Assembly: GCF_040412425.1 (NCBI RefSeq)
Contig: NC_089767.1
Location: 660,671-724,670, forward strand
Source of the DNA: Macrobrachium rosenbergii
Lineage: Eukaryota > Arthropoda > Malacostraca > Decapoda > Palaemonidae
Length of the DNA stretch: 64,000 nt
Reading direction: 5' to 3'
Part shown: positions 25,021 through 38,520 of the stretch, in pieces
Position numbering within the stretch: the first letter of the stretch is position 1
Layout of the letters: each line of letters begins with the position of its first letter
Notes under the pieces: generated by a model
What the model was told of the DNA's origin: nothing
Database searches by the model: none
Seen by the model: the letters and a program-made list of their open reading frames with translations, nothing else
Program-made: the position numbers and the translations under genes

Positions 25021-25080
25021 CCAGCGCTGAATGACTACCTAGGCACCAACGTTTGGCTTTTGGCCTAAATTCTGTATCCC
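25021..25080 (+). mobile_element. SINE family 4, 3'-end fragment (mirror)
   Basis: Plus-strand counterpart of 11,453-11,520, with CAGCGCTGAATGAC, GTTTGGCTTTTGGCC and TAAATTCTGTATCCC. Confidence 0.75.
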
Positions 25081-25089
25081 AAGTACAAT

Positions 25090-25150
25090 TCACACACACA
25101 CACACACACACATGTATGTATGTATGTATGTATGTATGTATGTATGTATG

Positions 25151-25219
<69 letters not shown>
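25090..25219. repeat. Compound (CA)n(ATGT)n(TA)n microsatellite
   Basis: Mirror of 11,172-11,447 with a tetranucleotide ATGT block that the left arm lacks. Confidence 0.95.
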
Positions 25220-25223
<4 letters not shown>

Positions 25224-26634
25224 TGTGATTCCTGATAGTTAGTATTAGTAAAAGTAGTACTAGCTGTAGTAACAAGGCCTACTGCCCCATCTACTACATT
25301 ATAAATAGTCATTTACAGGAGTTTTAGAGAAGGCCCTGAGTAGCTTTTTGTGTGGTAAAGTCATTGGGGGAAGTTTCTTGCTTGAATATGTATGACTGGA
25401 AATATTCTGTTGATGACAGCAACTTTGAGTTGTAATGCGTTTCGGGCTTTTGATTTAGTTTACACATAAAGTTTTGGATGGAAACTTGATGATGTATTTT
25501 TAATGATACTTGATTTTATGCATGTTTTAACTGGTTCCATTTGATTATACACCCAGTTTGTTTAATGGTCGATAATTTTGGTCTTTTTTTTACATTTTTT
25601 GTTCTATATAACTTTTGTAGTTCATGCTATTTAGAAAAGATAATTGTAACTTTAATCCGGACCCCGATGGTTACAGGACACTTTAGATTTGGATACTGTG
25701 AGGTCGGAGATACTTTTGTACACTGACGAATGACAAGGAACAAATAGATGTAAATAGACAGGACTTTCCAGCATATCATTTGGAGCGTACAGTTGAAACT
25801 GAAAATATGTATGAGATTAAAATAATTATGAGGAACTATAAATGCCTTTTGACCGAAAACTAATGGGTTACCTTTATGCTGATTGGAGCTGATGTCAAGG
25901 GATCTTTACGGGTTTAAAAGTATTTCCAGTGCTTCATAATAGCGCAGTTGTAGATGCAAAAATAAAATTGCCCCTCAGCGAACGCGCCCTTCATACGGGG
26001 TTTACTAAGTCGAAAATGGCTAACTGGAATAGGAAATAGGGTTTTCGCCCTCCTCCTCTTAATCGACTTCTTCACAGCATTCTCTTTATTCATTCCTCCT
26101 TTTGCCTCCCCAAAGGTCCAGAACATGCAATTTTTTATCCTATATATATTTTTTGCGTGTGGGGCGGGGGGTTGCTGTACCTTTGTTGAAAAGGCTGCGG
26201 TTGTATTTCATAGAATTTATTTCCATATTAAAGTGAAATGCTTTAATTTTGCTAGAAGTGTGTTTTTTTTTAGCCAAAAATAGTTTAGCTCACGGACTAA
26301 AATGTTATATTTTTTCTAGACATGATCATATTTTGGGTCTACATTAAGTTTTCATTTATACATTTATTAACCAGAGGGCGTAAACCAAAAAACGTTAAAC
26401 ATCGGAGGCGGTTAATAGCGTGACTAATTGAATGAGGTCTCATTCCGTAATGTTTTATGGGCAAATTATTTGATAATGTGATCACATTTCTGGACCTCTA
26501 AAACTTACCATTCAAAATCACTATTAATAAATTCGAGCATTTTAAAGGTTATTATCCTTTCTTTGTTTCTCTTTATTTTATAGGTCCCATTGTCAGCTGT
26601 TAAGTGAAGTGTATATTGGTTAGTTTTCATCATT

Positions 26635-26680
<46 letters not shown>

Positions 26681-26682
<2 letters not shown>

Positions 26683-26937
26683 AAAATACCTTAGTTTTTC
26701 AGACCGCTGAGCTGATTAACAGCTCTCAGGGCTCATTTTATTTAACGTGGCTAAGAACCAATTGGTTACTTAGCAACGGGAACATTATTGTGGATCCAGA
26801 ACCACATTATAGCGAGAAATGAATTTCTATCACCGAAATAAATTTTTCTAACTCTTCATTAGCCTATCGGAGAACGAACTCGGGCCTAGCGAGTTGCCAG
26901 GCCACAACTCCGACTCAACCAACCAAGCGAAGAGCTG
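26681..26937 (-). mobile_element. SINE family 1, mirror of 9,377-9,657
   Basis: Reverse-orientation copy flanked by (GA)n tracts at 26,639-26,680 and 26,941-26,959. It has lost about 25 bp, mostly around the CTTCGGGCCAGCCC region, so it diverged after duplication. Confidence 0.88.
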
Positions 26938-27792
26938 AGATAGAGAGAGAGAGAGAGAGTTAGATTTTAAATTTTGTGATGATTATGCATTCATATTGAT
27001 ATTGATATCAGAACACACATCTCATTCTTATGCAGTCTTGTACAGTACAGCATAAACACAAACACCAGGAAGCATGATAACGATTAAGATTTAGTTAGGT
27101 AGGAAAGGTGCTGAAGTAAGGAAATAGCATTCTCGACTCTCATCCTATTTGCGTTAGTAATGAAAATAGTGCTAACTGTGGTCGTATCGCCATGCACCTT
27201 TGACACTGAACTGGAATTTCATAAAGTGCTAATGATGTTGGTTATATTGCACGGATATCCATTTTATTGCACTCAGAGCGGAACGGAAGGGTTCTGCAGA
27301 GATCTGCCTCTATCGTTGCCCATTCTCCTAAACTTGGAGGACACACTGTGGGGCTCCGCTGGATGGATTGTAAGATGAAAATATTTGTTTTGTTAGGTGA
27401 TGATGAACTGGTCAGTTACTAAGAGCGGTTGCTATGTTTGCAGTTGTCAATCTATTTATTTCTGATCCTTTCCCTTGAATTCTTTTTTTTTTTCCACGGC
27501 ATTTAGTTAAAAGAACAATGCACGATGCGTTTCATTTCAATGAATAAAAATGAGCAAATATTTTTTTCATCTTGTTTTTATGCTTTTAAATTTTTTATTT
27601 CCAGTAGAGGCTTGTGTATTTTATGTTCAGTGTACGGTCTGAAATGATTATGGACATTCATCAGTTTCGTTTTCTAGCTTGTAAATGTAAAATTTTCGAT
27701 TTTTGGTGGTGAATCACTATTTTCTTTAGTGTGGCGATTTTTTCCTTTATTTTATTACAAATGATGTTTCTTTACTTTTTAAAAAATTTTGT

Positions 27793-27888
27793 TTTCCAAC
27801 AAAGAAAAGGATTTTTTTTTTTGTTGAAATTTTATTTTTAAAAATAAAATTTCCAACAAAAAGAAAAATCCCTTTCTTTGTTGGGAAA
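27793..27888. repeat. Mirror copy of the 96-bp palindrome
   Basis: Right-arm counterpart of 8,400-8,495 with small differences in the T-rich part of one arm. A much more diverged relative sits near 23,620-23,690 in the third copy of this unit, where the palindrome is no longer recognisable. Confidence 0.85.
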
Positions 27889-28740
27889 CAATATCTAACA
27901 AATAGAAGGATGGTTTTCGTTCTCTATATTGTTAAAAACTATATCCACTCGGTTTTGTGTAATAACGAATACATCACTCGTTATTTTAAAACCCAGTGCC
28001 ACTTACCAGTCAGCTCAGCTGTGAATAGGTAATAATGCCACTGGGGTCAAGTGAAAGGCCGTTGGGCCTCCAGTCAACTTGGTAAGAATCAGAAAGCTCC
28101 ACCACTGTGGAGCCACCCTCCGAATAAGCGGAATTGGCGTGTGGTGGAAATGTGGATACGCATAGAGCTTCAATTACGCAGCTTTTGTTTCCTCACAAAA
28201 CTGGCAGGAGATGTCTCCGTTAAACTCGTTTGTCGTTTTATGCAACACGTTTTTTCTTTCATATTCTAAGACAGGTTGTTACTGGAACTTCCAATAAATG
28301 TTAATTTTTGCTGTTAAATTTGCAAGCTAAATGGAAAACTGTGTTTTGCAATATTAATTAATTTTTTTGCATAAAAGAGGAAGGGGTTGATATCCTCTTT
28401 CCAGAATTTCACGTAATATAAATGTTTCACTGTTTGAATGAGTGACACCTGTTTACTAATTAATCGTCTTATTACGCTCAAATGAAAAAACAAATATTGT
28501 TGCTTTTATTGGAACAGTTACTTTGATGAAATCCATTTACATTTTATTCATTATTGCTTTTAAAATGTTGCATAGAAAACCATTAAGAAACCAGCAAGTG
28601 TTGTTATAATGTTTCCAAAGACAAAGGTCCAAATTTCATTCCCCGTATAGAGAGGGAAAGTAATATGTTAAGCGGCCCAGCCTATTCGGAAACGGATGAA
28701 CTAAGCTAACTGGCAACCAGTACAGGGTAAACTGATAGTA

Positions 28741-28783
<43 letters not shown>

Positions 28784-28977
28784 CCTAATTCAAGTATATT
28801 TAATTTCGGTATTTTTTATTGTAGGTGAAATATAGTTCTGCCTTTTCATTTCCGTAGGATCGACTTGTTTCAAGGTTACGTTATGGGTGTAATAAGCTAA
28901 TGGTGATCCTGCTCATTTTGAGTTTGCCAAGCAACGTGAGACTGGGTTTTTTTTCCCGGACGGAAAAAATATATATA

Positions 28978-29184
28978 GCTGGTCCGCTGGTATAGTGGTT
29001 AGTGTCGTGGCATGTCACTCAGATGTCGCGGGTTCCCCAGGGAGATGAAAAAATCACTGATCATGTACTGCTGCAGTGTGGGGTCTGCGGTGGGAGGGTG
29101 AAACCAAAATTCTTTGGAAGCTTGAATTTCAAGTCAACGGACCCTGTGTGCTTGTTCCTTGTGAGGACCCTTCCCTAAGGGCTG
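28978..29184 (+). mobile_element. tRNA-Asp-like SINE (family 2), mirror copy
   Basis: Right-arm counterpart of 7,081-7,291. The box B region is damaged (GCGGGTTCCCCAGG instead of GGTTCGCCCCC), confirming that this is not a maintained tRNA gene. Confidence 0.65.
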
Positions 29185-30445
29185 TTTCATATCTAGACTT
29201 TGCAGAAGAACAATGAATTTCAACAGGTGTTCTCCAAAGTTTAAAGTCACGATAGGTGAGAGATCAGTGTGCAAATATTAACAGAGAGGGATACAAATAC
29301 CAAAAGTAAAATATTATAATATTTGAAACACACAGATAGAAATGATTGCTGGAACCACTACAAATACATCAGTATATGAATGGCATTCACACAATAAACT
29401 ATGAATACAATAATAATTTACAAAACACCCACACTATTAAAGAAACCAAAAACATACATCCTCAAAAATAAGGGGGTCCTGAATGAAAGGAGAAAATAAC
29501 GGCCAGAATGTAGCCTAACAATTAACAAAACTAAGATGCCCTAACAAATACAAAGTGGCCACTAAGTTTTAATCTCCACGAAAATCCTTATATGAGAACT
29601 TCCTGTTGATTCAATGGGACGTCCGGAATAAGGCAGGGCGGGAAGGGGTTCCCACAACACTCCAAAGGCCCAACGTAAATCAAAGAAGCGTGAAGGTATT
29701 CCCCACTATACTTTAAAGCCTGCAGACCAAAGGCCCGACCTCCGCAATAAAGGTCCACGTCTCTCCACCATCGCCAAAATTAAGCAAAAGCCTTATACCT
29801 GCTCACAGCGAGGTTCCCCAGGCAGATACTGGCCCAAAGGATACAGCAAGATGAGGCAGCAGCGTTGCTTAGATATCACTGCGAGAGGGAAAAGCGAATA
29901 TTTGCAGTTGCGAACTTGCTGTAATCCAAAATGTCGTATCAACACGAAGGCCAGAACTCGACTGCCCAAAGTTTAATTTCGGAATTCTCCAAGGAAAGCA
30001 AAAACAGGACTCTGAGAAAAAACAGGCCAAGGATCGAAACAGGAATAGTAACTCGAAATAACGTGGAGGAAGAAAACTTAAAACCCTGATGGGGCTACTA
30101 AAATGAATAACAAAATAGGGAAAACTAAAGATAATAGAATAAAAAGAACAAAGTTCTAACAGTTTCATCTACTGAAACGATGATATATTGAAGCAAATTT
30201 CGTTTAAATTACATGAAATATGCTTTTTTTCTTATTGGATGGTTTACTGACACCTGATTGTAGGCTTACGGCTCTGAGCAAGCTTTCAGGAAACATGGTA
30301 GCAAACCCATCCTCTTTTATCCCTGGGTGCGATCTCTGCGGTCGTCTAGCTATACTAGGTCAACGGACATGTCCTCCCCCATCAGTCAAACCTGGGACCT
30401 CCTCCCAAGCCAGCCTGACTGTGGAGCTTATACTGGTGAATTGCA

Positions 30446-30727
30446 AAAAAGTTAAGTATACCTTAGTTTTACCAGACCACTGAGCTGATTAACAGCTCTC
30501 CTAGGGCTGGCCCGAAGGATTAGACATATTTTACGTGGCCAAGAACCAATTGGTTGCTTAGCAACGGGACCTACAGCTTATTGTGGAATCCAAAACCACA
30601 TTATAGCGAGAAATGAATTTCTATCACCAGAAATAAATTCCTCTAACTCTTCATCAGCCGGCCTGGGAATTGAACTCCGGCCCATCGAGTGACAGTCCGC
30701 AGCTCTACCGACTCACCCAACAAAGAG
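30446..30727 (-). mobile_element. SINE family 1, mirror of 5,496-5,776
   Basis: Reverse-orientation counterpart in the right arm, flanked by the same target duplication in complement (CTGGTGAATTGCA at 30,433-30,445 and CTGGTGAAGTGCA at 30,728-30,740, one mismatch). The shared insertion and shared duplication show that the SINE landed before the arms were copied. Confidence 0.92.
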
Positions 30728-31333
30728 CTGGTGAAGTGCAGAAGTCAGAAGTCATAAATAACTGCATATCTGTATTGAAGAAAGTCTTATATTAACCTTT
30801 AATATCTCTGCGACTTAGACACTAGAGAAGTTTAAGTTTAATTCTTACAACCCAAAAATATTGTATAATTTCTCATTTCAGGGACGTTTGGATGTAATGG
30901 AAGAGTCGTTTTTGAAACAAACTGAGTATGTGTTCATTTCAGAAATTGTTCTTATGTCCAGTCTTCCGTTTCTTTATTCGTTATAAAGGAAAACTGGGAC
31001 CCATATATAGCATAAATAAGCCAAGATATTTTCAGGACAAAAAACTTGAGGAATTTCACCCGTCAAGACTAGATCCATCTAAACCTGTCACACGACTTAT
31101 GCCTTTTACGACAACCTCTGCTCCCAGGTCTATAGCGACTACCCCTCGGGAATAGATTTTAATCAGGCATGAGACTACCTTTCAAGTCTTCTTGTTAAGA
31201 GTTTCTTATCACAATCCCTTATGTTCTTCCTTTTCTTGTGTCGCTTGACATTCCGGGACATATTTCATATTACGATGTTCCTTGGGCACAATGGCTTCAA
31301 ATTCCCTTTAGTAGCTGACTCAAGAGAATGACA

Positions 31334-31394
<61 letters not shown>

Positions 31395-32461
31395 ATGATA
31401 CCTGTTATGGAGAATTCTTGCAGGATTGGAACAAGAGGGAGAATGACAATATTCCGTTCTTTCGGAAGTCGAGTTTTGTTTGCCTGAGTGCACTTGAGTC
31501 CTCGTTTTTTCCTACTGTTTTTTTTTAATGCCTTTTTATATTGGAATGGGGATATTTACATTTTAAAAAAACAGTGTCTGCATACTGATGATGCCATGCT
31601 GCGCAAATCCTGCAATGTTTTTCTTCCTTAAGTAAATCGTGGGAAATATTAACTTTGTTCTTATCACTTTCAGTTCTGGCATCAGACCGTTTTTCTATTT
31701 ATATCTCTGATGGTGTTTATCACACCAGCTCTTCTTGAAATATGTCATTTCAGCCCTAATTAGCTCCAGTGGTATATACAGTTACATTTGCAGATTCTCA
31801 GTCTTTTGCAAATTACGCAGTTTAATGAAGTTTCCTTGGCATTTTGTGGCGATATTTTTGTGGAAAGAGAGGTCTTATCTGCACAAATATTTCCTGATGA
31901 CATTCGACATATCATGCGAAATCATTCGGTCACTTACTGTGGGTTAAAGGGTATTTTAATGTCCATAAACGAATAAACGTGTGATTGACCTAAGTGACTA
32001 TTTACATTCATTCAGATACTGAAAATCATAATTAATCTTAATTGTAGATAGATCTTCTGCATACACATATACTGTATACATATAATGATTTACTTTTTCT
32101 TTATTTTTAGCTCGTCTATGTTACTTTCGAATGTAACGAATTCTGAAAGAGGTCATTTTTTCACTCTTCTGTGTGTGTTGGCAGACTTTTTCGAGAATGA
32201 CTGAATAGGGTTAGGTAAAACTTTCTGGACATATTCATGAGATAACCTTTTCAAGAGGACCAACGTTTTTGGAATTCTGTTTTAAGGTTCTTTGCAGCTG
32301 GAAATTTCTAACAAGCGTGTTACTCGATTCATCAGACGTCGCGAACGGGGAGAATTTAAAGAAACATAAAAAGAGTAAGATTTTATTCTCTGTTTCATTG
32401 TTCGTCGGAATGTCTTCCAAGCTTCTCAGTGTTTCCCGTCTGAAACATTCCAACCGATTTC

Positions 32462-32509
<48 letters not shown>

Positions 32510-32585
32510 TTTTCTGTCTTGCTGTAAATGTATATATCCTTGTAGAATCTACTGGTCACTTTTATCAGACACATATGTATGCCTT

Positions 32586-32890
32586 CTCTTAACTTCTCGA
32601 ATTCTTGCGCTTTTTTGGATATGCTTTACACAAGCCTGTATCCAAACGAAAGAAATTGAATGGCAACTGACCTCCTGTGAATATGGAATTCGGGTTCGCT
32701 TCCCGCGACCGGCGTTCATTGGCTCTTCAATTTCGGCAACGTGACCTCCCTGTGAATATGGAATTCGGTTTTCCGCGACCGGCGTTCATTGGCTCTTCAA
32801 TTTCTTTCGTTTGGATACATTCTGCTTCGAAGTTACAACCATATCCAAAAAGCGCATTGAGAAGTTAAGGAATTGGCTATTAAATTACGT
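32586..32890. mobile_element. Foldback element, rearranged mirror copy
   Basis: This is the right-arm counterpart of 3,246-3,631. It keeps both inverted ends and the CGCGACCGGCGTTCATTGG unit twice, but is ~80 bp shorter. It has lost the inner palindrome of the left copy and has several small deletions in the ends. The element has therefore rearranged since the arms separated, as expected for palindrome-prone DNA. Confidence 0.6.
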
Positions 32891-34145
32891 ATATCCTTGT
32901 TTGGTAGGTTCGCAGGAGCGGTGGACCCTTTCCAGTAAATCCTGAAATTACGATGTTTATCTATTGGAAATAGAAGGAAACATTTTTTTTTCTTTTTTGT
33001 GTTTACTCTTAGTTATATTTTGGAATGTAGTTCAGCTTATATTGAGGATATCTATTTTTCATCTTCAGTGGATTATTGTAAACCTTCAAATAGCAACCTC
33101 TTCCTTCATTCGTACAAACCACAGAATCTTTCTCTCTGTCTAGAAAGCGGTTACTTGCGGGCGACTGCTTTTTGCGCGTTGCATTGACAACTCCGGAAAG
33201 AAACTTCAGCCAGGTGAATAGTTCTATTTAAAGTTGGTTCCTTGCTGTTTGATTGGAAAAGTTAAACATTAGATTTTGCGAAGTTTCACGTGTCACTTTC
33301 AAAATGTTTCAACTTCGGCTCTATTAAATTTAGCTTGTTTGAACTGAAAATATTTGTTTTCAGTTTGTTTCTCGTTTCTAAGTTGCTGTTCGTCACCATG
33401 ATCAAAATGGATTCCTTTTTCATTTCATTTCGAGACTGATGTCGCTATTTTCGTTTTCATTTCCCCATATTTCGTTTTTGCTTAACATTTGCTTCCGTTT
33501 GTGATGTGAGATGTTTCTTGCGCTTCCACCATTGCTATAGAGTTTTGTTTCTTGTGAAAAAAACTTTTTATTAGCTTGAGTCATTTAACTATTTTTATTT
33601 CATTTGGATAGATTAGGGTGAAGGCAATAGAGCAGAAGCATACTTCTGTTTTGAGATGAAGGGTATGACACAAAAGTGCACGGGATAAAAAGGATGTCAC
33701 TAGGATACTGTAGAAATGGCATTTGTATTCTGGGGGAATGGCTCTTACCACTTAATAATGCTGAAGTTGGCCATTATTTTGTTGTCAAAACTAAAAAATT
33801 TTACTATCATTATTTATTCATCAGCAATTTTAAGAATTATTAACTTGTGTTTTTTCTCTCACTTTCCTTCACTTTATGTCCTTGTGTCATTCATTGCATA
33901 TTTTATAAAATCTATAGATGTACGTTTTAGTAAATTTGGACCTTTTATTTTCCTCTCATATAGCCATTGGCAATCATTTATGGTAAGTAATCAAGATGCT
34001 TATCTTCTCTGATCCCATGAATGCTAAAGAATTTTAACTTCATATCACGCCAATTAACGTTCAAGAAATCATCATGCCCAGTAAGTAGACATTCTGCCCT
34101 TTCGACAGTCCTCTCCCTCTTGCTGTAGCACTCGTAGAAGCCTTC

Positions 34146-34192
<47 letters not shown>

Positions 34193-35490
34193 GATTCTCT
34201 TACTATATAACCCTCTTCATACATCATCATCTCGGCTAGTGAGGAAAATTACTTTGTGTATCAGCCCGCAGTATCAGTGCTATTTAAGATTTCCAGTCAT
34301 GGCTGCATCGATTGTTGCTCATCAGTGATATGCAATGACTTGCTGGTCGTATCTATTCCCATTTAATTTTTTTTCCTTCAGTAAAATTAATTAGTTTTTT
34401 ATGTGCGGCAATAGCGTAGGTATAAATCTGCTTTATATTCTTTCCATTTCTTCTTTGAATCTAGAAACGTAATTGTTATGATTGTTTGCTCTCATATAAC
34501 ATAACTGCATTTTAGACAATTAAAACACTGATTTATTGGTTTTAAAACTCTGTTGGTCATTCTTACACCCATGTTTCTATACTTCAATTAATAGTCGGTT
34601 GCTATGACAACGTTTGTCCTTTGGCTGCGTTCTCAGGAATCGTAAGAACAGTATTTAATATATTTGAGTATTTGTTCAGCTTATTTTCCCCGTAAAGCGT
34701 TTGCATTCAGTAATAGAAGCAGTCCTGTGGCAAAGCTGTTGGGAGTTTGCAATGTCAGTCCGTGTGTACATTCATATACAGTATATTATAACCAGCAGGA
34801 TACCGTTCGTTAAAGTAACTTGTATAGGGAGAAATATCTGTTAAACGAAGTTAAACAAGCCTTGCTTACAGTATATAAATATATTTCAACCGTATTTAGT
34901 GTTTTTCCTGTTTTTGTGAGCCACAATTTTTTTTTTTTTACTTTGTTTTTATTTTGGGTTCTTTTAAATTAGTGTGACTTAGATGTACTCTTAAACGTAA
35001 ATAGAAATGTATGCATGGCTTTTTACTAGCAGAGGAAAATTTTTTCAACCTAGTGTTCTTTGCTTAAAAAGCGTTATCGATTTTTCAATCTGCGTGACCT
35101 CGGCACTGGTATCCTTTTCTCCTCTAGAGGAAGATGAGTGGGGTAGGTTTGAATGTCGAAGAAGAGAAGGAAAATAGAAGATGATAATGATCCGAGAAAG
35201 AGGTAAGAGGAAAAGGGTAAGTAGAAGCGAGATACCAGAATGGAAGGTCATGTATTATACTCAGTCTAAAATGTGAATTCGTTCAGTTTAGAAACACACG
35301 AGAACAGCATTGGTAAGCAAGGAGTGTTGCAGGTGAAGTCTTTGGTTAGGAAATTTGAATATTCTCCGAAATATATTTTTCATTGTTAATACATTGATTC
35401 TTGGAATGCATTGGACGGTATGTAGTCATTGCTTGAGCGAATGTTCCCTTTTGTAATTTGTCATGACGTCTGATGAATTGACTAATGCGC

Positions 35491-35857
35491 ATTTTTACTT
35501 TTCTGTAAAAGAAAATTGAGATGGTTATTTGTCTGTCCGTCCGCACTTTTTCTGTCCACCCTCAGATCTTAAAACCTACTGAGGCTAGAGGGCTGCAAAT
35601 TGGTATGTTGATCATCCACCCTCCAATCATCAAACATACCAAATTGCAGCCCTCTAGCCTCAGTAGTTTTTATTTTATTTAAGGTTAAAGTCAGCCATGA
35701 TCTTGCGTCTGGCACCGCTGTAGATGCCAACAACACAGACAACCACCGGGCCGTGGCTGAAAGTTTCATGGACTGCGACTGAGAGTTTCATACGCTGTAC
35801 ACAAAACTCGATTGCGCCGAAGGAACTTCGGCTCATTTCTTCTTGTTTTTATTTGCC
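35491..35857 (+). repeat. Stem-loop dispersed repeat, mirror of copy 1
   Basis: This is the right-arm counterpart of the copy at 286-651 and was carried by the inverted duplication. The central stem-loop is at about 35,574-35,671, with arms beginning CTACTGAGGCTAGAGGG and a short loop rich in ATCATC. The CCGAAGGAACTTCGG inverted motif is at about 35,817-35,832. Confidence 0.85.
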
Positions 35858-36141
35858 ATCTATTAAAGATGGCATTATTTCGGTCATCTCTTGTGCTTTT
35901 TGTTTTTCTTGTTGATATTCTGTTTGTGTTAAAGTCTTAATTGCTGCATCTGCTACAGTAGTATTGAGTGGCTTTTACACGCCGCTTTGGCTATTCAATG
36001 CATCTACAGTGGAGAACTTTCGGCTAGGAATGTCAGCATCTTTCACAAAATACGGGTTTTTATTTAGTCGATGTATTGCCAGATGACATTTTTTTTTTCT
36101 CGTCAAGATTTTTTTCATATCCTCTTCGCCTTCCTCTTGGT

Positions 36142-36430
36142 TTTTTCCAGGGGGATGCTTCGTTAGTTTCTTAATGTTTTTCACTGCTATGGAAAACTCA
36201 TTCCAAGGGTTAGTTTGCTTTGATATTTCTCTTTGTCCGATCTTTCTCATAAAGAAAACCCAGTAGGGGTATTTTTTTATTAAGCCTTACTTGGTTACAT
36301 CAACTTCAATATTAAGTAAAGAACAATTTGAAATTGAAATGAAATAGACATAACTAAATGCGAATCTGTTTCCGTTTATGTCAATTTAAAAGACTATTTC
36401 GTGGAGGTTCCTCAGTTCTTGTTTGCTCCT

Positions 36431-36498
<68 letters not shown>

Positions 36499-36934
36499 GA
36501 GGGAGTACTGTTGTTCCAGCATATCACTTTTGAAGAGGCTCTGCCTTGTGGACAGTAGTTTGTACCGTTTTAATTCTCTCTGTATTAATAGTGTTCCTTT
36601 TCCTTACTTTACTACAAGATCTTCCATATTTGTCCCCTGGAATAATTTTCCTCCTATTTTAATATACACTGGGCCTCGCAGATACTGTAGTTGTCTAAGT
36701 TATATGGTTTCAGATGCTGTTTTAAATCTATTATTTCTCCAAAGCATTTTCAACATCATTGTTGATTGTATTGGTTTTGTTTTGATCGCACTTTCATTAT
36801 TTCCTGTGATATATCTGTTTGTAATTTGATAATTCCCATCTTTAAAGAGTCCTTATGGGCCCCTCTGGAATGTACTACTTTTTATTAAGAAGAGATTGCT
36901 AACATTCACTCTTCATGTGCGACCTGAATGATTC
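36142..36934. other. Sequence beyond the right arm with (GA)n tract
   Basis: Its left partner would lie before the window, so I cannot tell whether the inverted duplication continues. Holds (GA)n at 36,427-36,491. The 142-codon frame starting at 36,401 begins in the GA tract and reads into hydrophobic sequence without a recognisable domain. Confidence 0.45.
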
Positions 36935-37225
36935 CTACGATAGCACACAGAGTTCCTTTCTTCTGAGTATGTGCACCGATGAATCCGTACCTCCCTGGGA
37001 ACTCGTTGGCTCTAAATGCACCCTATTGGCAAAGGTTGCAATACCTATCATCTCTCCCCTAGCGTTATTGATGCATGCACTTACTTTTATATGTTTTGGA
37101 TAACTTGCAGCTGAAGAGGCTTGATCAAGTGTCTTTATACAGAGCCCTTGATCGTTTTTGTAAGTTTTTTCGTTTGGAAATTTGGAAAAAATTGTCCCAG
37201 AAAATAACTCTACTTCAAATATCAA
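36935..37225 (-). pseudogene. Possible BEL/Pao RNase H-region fragment
   Basis: A 96-codon minus-strand frame. Its second half (SACINNARGEMIGIATFAN, then RVHLEPTSS, then ending HILRRKELCVLS) weakly resembles the part of BEL/Pao retrotransposon RNase H domains where an 'AKnRVaPlk' motif is followed by 'TIPRLEL'. No convincing neighbouring reverse transcriptase or integrase is visible and the downstream minus-strand sequence is full of stops. This is a family-level guess from memory; it could be an unrelated frame. Confidence 0.25.
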
Positions 37226-37254
37226 TCACAGTACCCTGAACCAAACTGTCGCAT

Positions 37255-37562
37255 TTCCCGTAGGGGGTAGTGCCGTCAATGCACCTCATGCGGTGCATTG
37301 CAGGCATTACTTAAGGGTCTTTGCAGCGTCCCTTCGGCCCCTAGCTGCAACTTCTTTCAGTCCTTTTACTGTACCTCCATTCATATTCTCTTTCTTCCAT
37401 TGACTTTCCACCCCTCTAACAATTGTTTCATAGTGCAACTGCGAGGTTTTTCTCCTGATATACCTTTCAAACATCCCTATTGTCAATTTCCCTTTCATCG
37501 CTGAATGACCTCTTAGGTCCCAGCGCTTGGCCTCCGGCCTAAATTCTGTATTCTGTTCTCTT
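37255..37562 (+). mobile_element. Decapod SINE (family 4), near full length
   Basis: A ~300-bp repeat starting at about GTAGGGGGTAGTGCCGTCAA, through TGCACCTCATGCGGTGCA, CAGCGTCCCTTCGGCCCC, ACAATTGTTTCATAGTGCAA and CGCTGAATGACCTCTTAGG, ending GGCCTAAATTCTGTATTCTG. I recognise it as a high-copy repeat often present in decapod genomes and transcripts. TGCACCTCATGCGGTGCA is a near-palindrome. Four truncated 3' ends of the same family occur in the window. Confidence 0.8.
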
Positions 37563-38229
37563 CTGTTCTATTCAAACTGTCACATCAGAATAAATTAGTT
37601 GTAATTAATAATAAAGGCAATGATTCATGTGAACGTGGACCGCGAGGCATGTGGTTGTATTTTCTACTGTTTATCGACAAGGAAAACGCTAAACAATAAC
37701 AATTTCTTAGCCAGCACAAATGCGATTTTTTTTATTGCTCCGAACAACGTTAAGTCCCTATTTGTTGACACTGGAAGTCTAATTCCAGACTTTCAACATT
37801 CTGATATATCCATGACTCAACAACCCTGTTTTTTTGTTTTTTTTCCTGAATATCCAGCATTAATTTTATCTTTCCATTTTGAATATTTGGAAACGGAACA
37901 TTGAGATTTCTCTGTGGTTCGACTTCATATTCCTTGGTATTTGCCTCTTCTAAGCTCGCATCTCTAACCCCTTATGTCTTTCCTACTCGCATTCTTGGGG
38001 CTAAAAAATAATCTCGGAGATGTTTAGGCGAAATTATTCCCGCAACTTAAGCAAGATAGAGCGCCACTACCTCACTGTTTTGAAAGATACTTCAGAACTT
38101 CCGGGACGAAAGTAGAGAGAGAATGTGATAACTCGTTGTCTTTTCTTCGTCATCCCCGGACAGCAGGATAAAGCTTGTTTTCATGTTTGGAGAGTAACTT
38201 CCTTGCTTTGAGATGCAGTCCCTCCTATG
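37563..38229. other. No recognised feature
   Basis: About 670 bp with a 94-codon plus-strand frame (37,620-37,904) that shows no domain I know. Nothing else to report. Confidence 0.45.
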
Positions 38230-38520
38230 TATCCGTTTGACTTTTAGCCAAGGTTAAGGCCGGGTATTCACGCTCAGGTTTAACTGTCACTCCACCTGTC
38301 AGGTATTCGAATCTGTTGTTAAAACTGACGTGTGGACGACAGTTTGTGGGCGGAGTCAGTCCACTCACCAGAACGGAGGAACTGATGGAATTACCTAAAG
38401 TTCCTCCGACCGACTGACAGGTGACCGCATGTGTGGACGCGTAAGCAACGATTTTATGACAGTTCGCCGCTGGATTTCGCCTGAGAAGGATCTCAGCCAC
38501 TCCAAGCAGAATATGAATGA
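38230..38520. mobile_element. Possible MITE or DNA-transposon end
   Basis: A GC-richer segment beginning near GGCCGGGTATTCACGC, a start reminiscent of some PIF/Harbinger-type termini. It contains inverted CACCTGTCAG/CTGACAGGTG about 120 bp apart and repeated GTGTGGACG motifs. I cannot identify matching termini or target duplications, so family and limits are uncertain. Confidence 0.25.

Larger units (their letters stand above)
24131..36141 (-). repeat. Right arm of the ~12-kb inverted duplication
   Basis: This is the mirror copy of the window start. Long runs are identical or nearly so in the outer part (for example 34,800-34,880 against 1,260-1,340). The inner part (24.1-24.8 kb against 11.8-12.7 kb) differs by many substitutions and indels. 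Microsatellite lengths differ between arms, so this is not a copy of one read. Whether it is a true segmental palindrome or two haplotypes joined head to head in assembly cannot be settled from the sequence. Confidence 0.93.
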
